Shown here piece after piece: positions 58,667 through 64,000 of a stretch of 64,000 nt of DNA (position 1 is its first letter; each line of letters starts with the position of its first letter). The notes beneath the pieces are model-generated. The model was given only the letters and a program-made list of their open reading frames with translations. It had not been told where the DNA came from and did not search any database. The translations under genes were made by a program, and so were the position numbers. Where the stretch lies: contig CP012822.1 of the NCBI GenBank assembly GCA_001936135.1, forward strand, positions 992,001 to 1,056,000. The letters run 5' to 3'. The DNA is from Saccharomycopsis fibuligera x Saccharomycopsis cf. fibuligera. Its lineage: Eukaryota; Ascomycota; Saccharomycetes; Ascoideales; Saccharomycopsidaceae.

Positions 58667-60700
58667 CTATTCAGTAGCTTCCTTCAGCTCGTTTTTATTC
58701 TGTATGGAACCACTATTAATTAGCATTCTCTTGGACATTGTTAATCCAAGTTTCGTCATCGAGGGCAGTCCATTTTTGGTTGCCGGGCTGTAATTATACG
58801 TTTTAGTTTGAGTAGAACATGAATCTGTTGATGGTGACATTGTGTGCCTACCAAACAACTTCAGTCCTGTCCTTTGATAATTGCTGGTCGTATTATGATG
58901 AATAATATTGGAAAATTGTGCATATTTTTGGCTGATTTTAGTAGTTGGTGTCATTGCGTTTCCTGCAATAGTTGCGCGTCTGGTGGTTCCTAATGATTTC
59001 TTTTTGACAGTGGCTGTTTCAATGCTCAGGTTACTGGCGGAAGCTTTGGGTGATTTATGACGGTTCTTTGAAATTTGGTTGAGGATTTCATCATCATCAC
59101 TATCGCTGAAGTCGTGATCAGATATTTGAGATGAATCGGAAGCATAAATCTCGATATGGGAAGAAAATTTCTTGCGCTTTTTGGAAGGCTCGGAATGTGT
59201 AGTTTCGTTCCTGTAATGCTTTGTTACTAAAGGAGTGGCTAAAGAAGCATCACTCGTATACTGTGGAAAAGGTTTCGTGGCTTCATTATAGATAGCATTT
59301 AGCTCTTTTGGATCTTTATCTTTCAAAATGTGTATAGGGGCGGCATTTAGGACATTTTTAATTTGGACTTCTTGGTTTTCTTTGCTCTCCCCTTCGCACC
59401 GCTCGTTTACCTTTACCTTCTCTTTCTCTTTTTCGTTTCCTTTGCCGTTTTCTTTTCCTTTAGTTGGGTTGGTATCACCCAACTGCAGAACGTTTAAATC
59501 CTGTTTTCTTTCTTTTCCCTCTTGGCTACCTAAACCTTCTAAGTTTTCATCCCTATCTTTAGATTTTTCTACGTTAAAAAACTCAACATTAGCATTTTTA
59601 CCAGTTGAAATGTAGTCGGAGGGTGGCTTTTGTAGCCCTTGGTGGTCAAGAAATTCGTCATTATGTTCTTCCAAGAGTTCATTTTTTTCCAAGAGTTCAT
59701 GTTCACTAAGAACTTCTTGTTTTACACCATGTGGATTGATGGGCATGCTGAAATTACTGTCAGCTGTCGAATCCATAGGTACAAAATCTTGTAAAAGCGC
59801 TTCAGGAATTTCAATAGGCCTTGGGGGGCCATGAAGCTTCATTCCTTTGGGCACTGGCTTTTTCTTTCTAGTGCTTTTTCTTTGTGAAGGAGTTGAAGGA
59901 TCAACACTGCCACTCTTGGCTCTTGGTTTTGATACGGTATCATCAGATAAAGAAGATGAGGCATTCACCGACTTTACTTTCGGATTAGGGAGTGATATTG
60001 GTAATGGAGATGATCTCAAATCGGAGCGAAACCGCGTTATAGAATTCAACATATTGTATTTATATATTATCAGCTGTACCTCCAGCTTGTGTATTGGCAA
60101 GCTTTTCTTATAAGCTTGTGCTGTCTTAGGATTGTCTATGCTACTTGTTGGATGAGATTTCAAAGAAATTGTTGGCCTTGAGGACAGTTCTTGCTTCATT
60201 GAAATGGTGGTGCGCGGTCTTTTTGTCAACCCAATTGGTTTGATGCTTTCATTTCGATAAGGTGAGTGTGTTATAGATGTATTCAAATTAAAATCGGGCC
60301 CTGTTTTTATTTGTTCCTGGCTGTTGATGACGGATTTAGTTTTCAGCTTATAAACACTGACCTTTTGGCTCTTGCGTTTGAATGAATCAGATAAATCGCG
60401 CTCAAATTCGTTAATCAAGACGCTGATTTCTATCATGTAATTTGATATGCAAAACCTGTTACCATTGAATAGCAAACTCGGCTTATTTATAAACTCATCG
60501 GCAAGCATGGCGTTGGTTTCATCAAATAGCTGAATTTTCTTGTTAAAGCTGTAATATTTTAAAATGCCATCGTGCCATGCTTTACTCTTTTGAGTTTTTT
60601 GTTTTGTGAATAACACTTCGTATTCGTGTACTTTGGCATGCTTTAATGACAGTGTGTTTTTCTGCATAGTTATATGACACCTTTCATAAGCTTGCTGCAT
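58667..60700 (-). CDS. MTE1: ZGRF1-N (DUF2439) domain protein, Mte1/Dbl2-like
   Basis: Encodes 677 residues. The only recognised domain is N-terminal: HEYEVLFTKQKTQKSKAWHDGILKYYSFNKKIQLFDE (about 26-62), the DUF2439 signature, then a FCISNYMIEISVLINEFERDL end near 100. In Saccharomyces Mte1 and S. pombe Dbl2 this domain recruits the FANCM-type helicases Mph1/Fml1 to D-loops and telomeres. The rest is disordered: Lys/Ser-rich at 105-290 with RKSTRKKKPVPKGMKLHGPP, Glu/Lys-rich at 400-460, an acidic SDHDFSDSDDDE segment near 535. Saccharomyces Mte1 is only 271 residues, so this one has a very long tail. No helicase domain as in human ZGRF1. Confidence 0.65.
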   Translation of the reverse strand: MQQAYERCHITMQKNTLSLKHAKVHEYEVLFTKQKTQKSKAWHDGILKYYSFNKKIQLFDETNAMLADEFINKPSLLFNGNRFCISNYMIEISVLINEFERDLSDSFKRKSQKVSVYKLKTKSVINSQEQIKTGPDFNLNTSITHSPYRNESIKPIGLTKRPRTTISMKQELSSRPTISLKSHPTSSIDNPKTAQAYKKSLPIHKLEVQLIIYKYNMLNSITRFRSDLRSSPLPISLPNPKVKSVNASSSLSDDTVSKPRAKSGSVDPSTPSQRKSTRKKKPVPKGMKLHGPPRPIEIPEALLQDFVPMDSTADSNFSMPINPHGVKQEVLSEHELLEKNELLEEHNDEFLDHQGLQKPPSDYISTGKNANVEFFNVEKSKDRDENLEGLGSQEGKERKQDLNVLQLGDTNPTKGKENGKGNEKEKEKVKVNERCEGESKENQEVQIKNVLNAAPIHILKDKDPKELNAIYNEATKPFPQYTSDASLATPLVTKHYRNETTHSEPSKKRKKFSSHIEIYASDSSQISDHDFSDSDDDEILNQISKNRHKSPKASASNLSIETATVKKKSLGTTRRATIAGNAMTPTTKISQKYAQFSNIIHHNTTSNYQRTGLKLFGRHTMSPSTDSCSTQTKTYNYSPATKNGLPSMTKLGLTMSKRMLINSGSIQNKNELKEATE

Positions 60701-61069
60701 AGTTCCATTACTGCAATACTCGCCATATATATTGATTTTGGTGGTTATTTGGACTGGTGCTAATCAGTTGTAAGACGTTGCAGAACATTAACTATAGGAC
60801 GCGTCTGACTATCACTTGATCGAACACTGCGGACTTAAAAGAAAAAGCTCATCTCGAAAAATAAAAATAAAAAATCTAGTATGCCCGCGGTGCACAGAGA
60901 GCAACCATACATCGTTTAGCATTATAAGGCATACTTGCATTTATGTATCCTTAGTAGTGATAAGTAACAAAATTACTTTCTATCATGAACAGGCAGAAGT
61001 TTTCAAAAAAAATTGCCTAAACTAACAAACATTAACAATAGCTATAATTGTTCTTGAATTAGTAAAAAA
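60701..61069. other. Upstream region of the ZGRF1-N gene
   Basis: 369 bp between this gene's start and tRNA-Ala; AT-rich, with a CCGCGG palindrome near 60885. No gene seen. Confidence 0.5.
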
Positions 61070-61142
61070 TGGACGGGTTGGGAATCGAACCCAAGACCTC
61101 TCCCATGCTAAGGGAGCGCGCTACCAACTACGCCACACGCCC
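61070..61142 (-). tRNA. tRNA-Ala (AGC)
   Basis: The minus strand reads GGGCGTGTGGCGTAGTTGGT through GCGCTCCCTTAGCATGGGAG to CCCAACCCGTCC plus A: complete 73-nt cloverleaf, anticodon AGC in loop CTTAGCA, no intron, nearly identical to Saccharomyces tRNA-Ala(AGC). A minus-strand run of six T follows (61069 downward) as terminator. Confidence 0.97.
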
Positions 61143-61262
61143 ATATTCATGGCTCTTAACCAAGAGATATGAATATTATATATTAATATAACTATTGTAA
61201 ACACATGGTATTTCAGCTCGTCCTTTATTCCATCCTTCACTATATACACGAAATAAAAGGTT

Positions 61263-61460
61263 TCGGAATACTGACATCTCAGGGTTCATGTTCGCACCAT
61301 TACGGAATACTGACATCTCAGGGTTCATGTTTTTAGAGGTAAAAGCCTTGTATTTCAAATATAACTAACTAATAATAAATATATAAAAATATTGGGTTAG
61401 ACCCTCTTTAAATAATAATTAGACTGAATACAAAACATGTTATTGATTCGCGATTAATAG
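61263..61460. mobile_element. LTR-like fossil (family A), with partial tandem copy
   Basis: A 29-bp piece (CGGAATACTGACATCTCAGG...) at 61263-61291 is repeated exactly at the head of the longer copy beginning 61301, which is nearly identical to 8923-9029 over about 107 bp. It lies 121 bp from the 5' end of tRNA-Ala. Broken, but this part is recent. Confidence 0.55.
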
Positions 61461-61499
61461 TTGTCGGAGTATAGTGACTAGATCTGCTACCCATACCTG

Positions 61500-61690
61500 A
61501 GGTTGTCCCCTCTGGATAGCACTGGTTAGACTAGTCTCTCCTCTAATAGTGAAGGATAGCCACCTACTGAGATACTAATATTTTTCTTTAGTAATGAAAT
61601 TGGACTTATATTCCTTACTTATTATAAACTCTATCATTTAATAAAAACATTCTGTCCTTCAGACTATATATAATAATTTCATTACTCACC
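61500..61690. mobile_element. LTR-like fossil fragment (family C)
   Basis: Diverged copy of 8400-8590 (TAATAGTGAAGGATAG, AGTAATGAAATTGGACTTAT, CTATATATAATA in order). No coding part. Old and broken. Confidence 0.4.
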
Positions 61691-61909
61691 CATAATGCTC
61701 AGGTGATGTTAAATTTTCCATCACATCTTTGATGTTGTTCTCCTTAGCAACTATGCGTGCGCTCAAATGTTCTCGGCCGCAAAAGGCAGTTTACCAAAAA
61801 GGAGATTATACCAAATTGACGGTATGAAAGATGTTAATTGGTATAAATCCAACAATAGTAGTAAATACGTGTATCTTGCACCAAGATAAAAGATTTGCGA
61901 AGTTATTCA

Positions 61910-61970
61910 GTAATAAATATTGGTTAACTGTATTCAGGTTTGTTGGTCTAGAACTCAATGTTCGTCATTT
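61910..61970 (+). mobile_element. LTR-like fossil fragment with 27-bp motif
   Basis: TTAACTGTATTCAGGTTTG precedes the full 27-bp motif at 61941-61967 (TGTTGGTCTAGAACTCAATG plus 7). It lies 370-400 bp on the 5' side of tRNA-Arg. Confidence 0.5.
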
Positions 61971-62086
61971 AAAGACTTCGTTTTTCGTGCTCATAGTGGT
62001 TGTGGGTGTGAAGGTTTTTTTCCTAGAGTGCGGTATCCGTTTTAATGTTTATCATAGATAAGTATAATTGTTTTATTTAACCCAAT

Positions 62087-62276
62087 TGTTGCGAACATTT
62101 CCTTCGTTGTGTTCGCATTCCTGATCAGTCTGTATTCACAACCGTCAGAAGGTGCCTTGAAGGTCGAAAATCTTGTATAAAGGTCGGCGACGTGTTCCTT
62201 TTAACTTGTGTATATAGAGATGGGCGGAATAAAGGATAAGCCGATATACCCATCGATAACGATAATAACCATAACA
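62087..62276 (+). mobile_element. Solo-LTR-like fossil (family D)
   Basis: 190 bp bounded by TGTTG and ATAACA, i.e. TGTT...AACA short inverted ends as in LTRs, with a TATAAA and a TATATAGAGATGGG block matching 44660-44880. It ends 62 bp before tRNA-Arg, a usual site for tRNA-targeting retroelements. Target duplications are not evident. Judged a solo LTR; boundaries approximate. Confidence 0.5.
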
Positions 62277-62338
62277 AACGTGTTTAAAATACTTAGTAGA
62301 GAACTAACCATTCTTTAAACACAACACCAATAACGTGA

Positions 62339-62412
62339 GCCGGGCTAGCCTAATTGGTTAGGGCGTCTGACTTCTAATCAGGAGATTCTGGGTTCGAGTC
62401 CCAGGTTCGGTG
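62339..62412 (+). tRNA. tRNA-Arg (TCT)
   Basis: Cloverleaf of 74 nt: acceptor GCCGGGC with GTTCGGT (G-T pairs) plus discriminator G, D arm GCCTAATTGGTTAGGGC, anticodon stem TCTGA/TCAGG with loop CTTCTAA (anticodon TCT), T arm CTGGG-TTCGAGT-CCCAG. A T7 run starts about 62418. No intron. Confidence 0.93.
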
Positions 62413-62914
62413 TTTCGTTTTTTTACTTAGAATATTCAGACTTAATTTTAACTGCTGGCTACTCTATTTTATATGTTTATTTTATATTGTTTTATTCATT
62501 TTTTTAAAGTATTCTTGGTAATAACTCTTAGGGCTAGCTTTTCATTTCCGCTGCAAATTGTCTTGAGCTGAGTCAATAGCTGGTGTTGGTTTCACTCGGC
62601 TTGCCGGAGAGTTCTGCGGAGATAGCCGACAGCACCTGCCTGTTCGGGGTAGCCAATGAACGGCGATTTCTTAGTCAGCGCGCTGAAAAAAGCACATGGT
62701 AACGATTCCCCACTATCGCGATAAGTAGAGTATATAAACTCAGTGGTTGCTTGTCCACTTTTTTCTGAGTTGCACTTGCTGGCATGTGCCATCCCTGACA
62801 TTGTTCGATTCAGTTTCGCGGTCAATTGAGTGTGTTGGAATACTTCATTGTCTTGATATTCAAAACATATTGCGGTAAATTTAATATCAATATTTTATCA
62901 TTATCATTATCATC
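62413..62914. promoter_or_regulatory. Catalase promoter region
   Basis: 502 bp. TATATAA near 62734 lies about 180 bp before the catalase ATG. A cluster of zinc-cluster triplets (CCGGAGAGTTCTGCGG then AGATAGCCG) lies at 62604-62629; GCGCGC-type sequence near 62677. The leader just before the ATG is a TTATCA/TCATCA run. Confidence 0.55.
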
Positions 62915-64000
62915 ATGGGCAAAGACCATAAAGCTCCTACTTTCTCCACTTCCCAAGGCGCACCAGTTGCCGACCCTTATGCTACTCAAAGAATTGGCAA
63001 AGACGGGCCATTGCTTTTGCAAGACTTCACGTTGATTGATTCCTTGGCCCATTTTGACAGAGAAAGAATTCCTGAAAGAGTGGTACATGCTAAAGGTTCT
63101 GGCGCTTATGGTGTCTTTGAAGTTACCGATGATATTACTGATTTGTGTTCTGCTAAGTTTTTGAATCAGGTGGGTAAAAAGACTAGAAGTTTTGTTAGAT
63201 TTAGTACCGTGGGCGGTGAAAAAGGTTCTGCTGATACTGCTAGAGACCCAAGAGGGTTTGCAGTCAAGTTTTATACTGAAGATGGTAATTATGACTTAGT
63301 GATGAATAATACCCCTGTGTTTTTTATCAGAGATCCAAGCAAATTTGTCCCATTTATTCATACGCAAAAGAGAAACCCAGAAACCAATTTGAAAGATCCA
63401 GACATGTTTTGGGATTATTTGACCACTAATCAAGAAGCTATTCACCAAGTATGCATCTTATTTAGTGACAGAGGTACTCCATATGGATATAGATTTATGA
63501 ACGGCTACTCTGGTCATACTTACAAATGGACCAATAGTAAAGGAGAATGGAGATATGTGCAAATTCATTTCAAGTGCGATCAAGGAAATAAGACGCTCAG
63601 TGTTGAAGAGGCAGGGGAGTTAGCTGGCTCTAACCCAGATTTTGCTCAACAAGATTTGTTTAATGCAATTAAAAGGGGTGAATATCCTTCATGGACCGTT
63701 TATGTTCAATCAATGACTCAAGAAGAAGCCGCAAAATTACCATTTTCAGTCTTCGACTTGACCAAAGTTTGGCCACATGATCAATTCCCATTACGTAGAT
63801 TTGGTAAATGGACATTGAACGAAAACCCAAAAAATTATTTTGCTGAAGTTGAACAAGCAGCATTCTCACCATCACATACTGTTCCAGGAATTGAACCATC
63901 TGCTGATCCAGTATTACAATCTAGATTATTTTCATACCCAGATACTCATCGCCACAGATTAGGAGTCAATTATGCTCAAATTCCCGTTAATTGTCCGTTT
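62915..64000 (+). CDS. CTA1: Catalase, 5' part (continues beyond the window)
   Basis: The first 362 codons of a clade-3-type small-subunit haem catalase (fungal peroxisomal enzymes are about 485-515 residues); it runs off the right edge without a stop. It decomposes hydrogen peroxide, protecting peroxisomes during fatty-acid oxidation. Seen: catalytic His58 in [12 protein letters not shown], Asn131/132 in [15 protein letters not shown], the [24 protein letters not shown] block (101-124), and the proximal haem ligand Tyr341 in [14 protein letters not shown]. The ATG at 62915 is the first in frame and gives the family start ([18 protein letters not shown]). Candida literature also uses CAT1 for the same gene. 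The targeting C-terminus is not in the window. Confidence 0.96.
   Translation, partial: MGKDHKAPTFSTSQGAPVADPYATQRIGKDGPLLLQDFTLIDSLAHFDRERIPERVVHAKGSGAYGVFEVTDDITDLCSAKFLNQVGKKTRSFVRFSTVGGEKGSADTARDPRGFAVKFYTEDGNYDLVMNNTPVFFIRDPSKFVPFIHTQKRNPETNLKDPDMFWDYLTTNQEAIHQVCILFSDRGTPYGYRFMNGYSGHTYKWTNSKGEWRYVQIHFKCDQGNKTLSVEEAGELAGSNPDFAQQDLFNAIKRGEYPSWTVYVQSMTQEEAAKLPFSVFDLTKVWPHDQFPLRRFGKWTLNENPKNYFAEVEQAAFSPSHTVPGIEPSADPVLQSRLFSYPDTHRHRLGVNYAQIPVNCPF

Noticed and set aside
62604-62629. Oleate response element in the catalase promoter
   Set aside because: CGG and CCG triplets occur at about 18-bp spacing, but the inner T-x-A positions of the consensus are not met.

Overview
The window reads as nuclear DNA of a budding yeast of the CTG-Ser (Candida/Lodderomyces) clade. 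Supporting this are compact genes with few, short introns carrying TACTAAC-like branch points, a complex I subunit gene (absent from Saccharomyces), ICL1 and ACS2 genes with no in-frame CTG codon in about 1225 codons, long poly-Asn/Gln and trinucleotide repeats, and LTR-like debris beside tRNA genes. The repeat load suggests a Lodderomyces elongisporus / C. parapsilosis-type lineage; that is inference. Proteins were read with CTG as Leu, so CTG positions should be taken as Ser.

Layout. 0-7 kb: a fast-evolving Fta4/Nkp1-like candidate kinetochore gene and AFI1 (polarity/Arf3 docking), followed by a CAA/CTA microsatellite. 7.2-11.2 kb: a 4 kb gene-poor, AT-rich stretch with tRNA-Asn, LTR-like debris and an AT-rich block of broken coding-like DNA of unknown origin. 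11.2-38.9 kb: SPE3 (one intron), YIF1, a Sos7/Kre28-like coiled-coil gene, UTP20 (8 kb), TRS23, MTF1, a Pet20/Sue1-like mitochondrial gene, ECM15 (two introns), a large unrecognised polytopic membrane protein, and RMD1. 39-43.8 kb: a 2.3 kb promoter region with a 141-bp TAA repeat, ICL1, and a small SCOC/Slo1-like gene. 43.8-47.2 kb: LTR-like fossils, intron-bearing tRNA-Ile, and an unidentified ORF fragment. 47.2-54.7 kb: HLJ1-like, a GC-rich divergent promoter, ACS2, BMT6. 54.7-60.7 kb: carnosine N-methyltransferase homologue, NDUFA5-type complex I subunit, tRNA-Phe, ZGRF1-N/Mte1-like. 60.7-64 kb: tRNA-Ala, fossils, tRNA-Arg, and the 5' part of a catalase gene cut by the window edge.

Themes. 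ICL1, ACS2 and catalase serve two-carbon and peroxisomal metabolism; MTF1, the Pet20-like gene and the complex I gene serve mitochondria; UTP20 and BMT6 act in ribosome biogenesis. Nothing suggests operons: each gene has its own intergenic region. The clearest structure not explained by genes is a set of dispersed repeats, including a 27-bp motif present five times in full and once in part, every copy on the 5' side of a tRNA gene.
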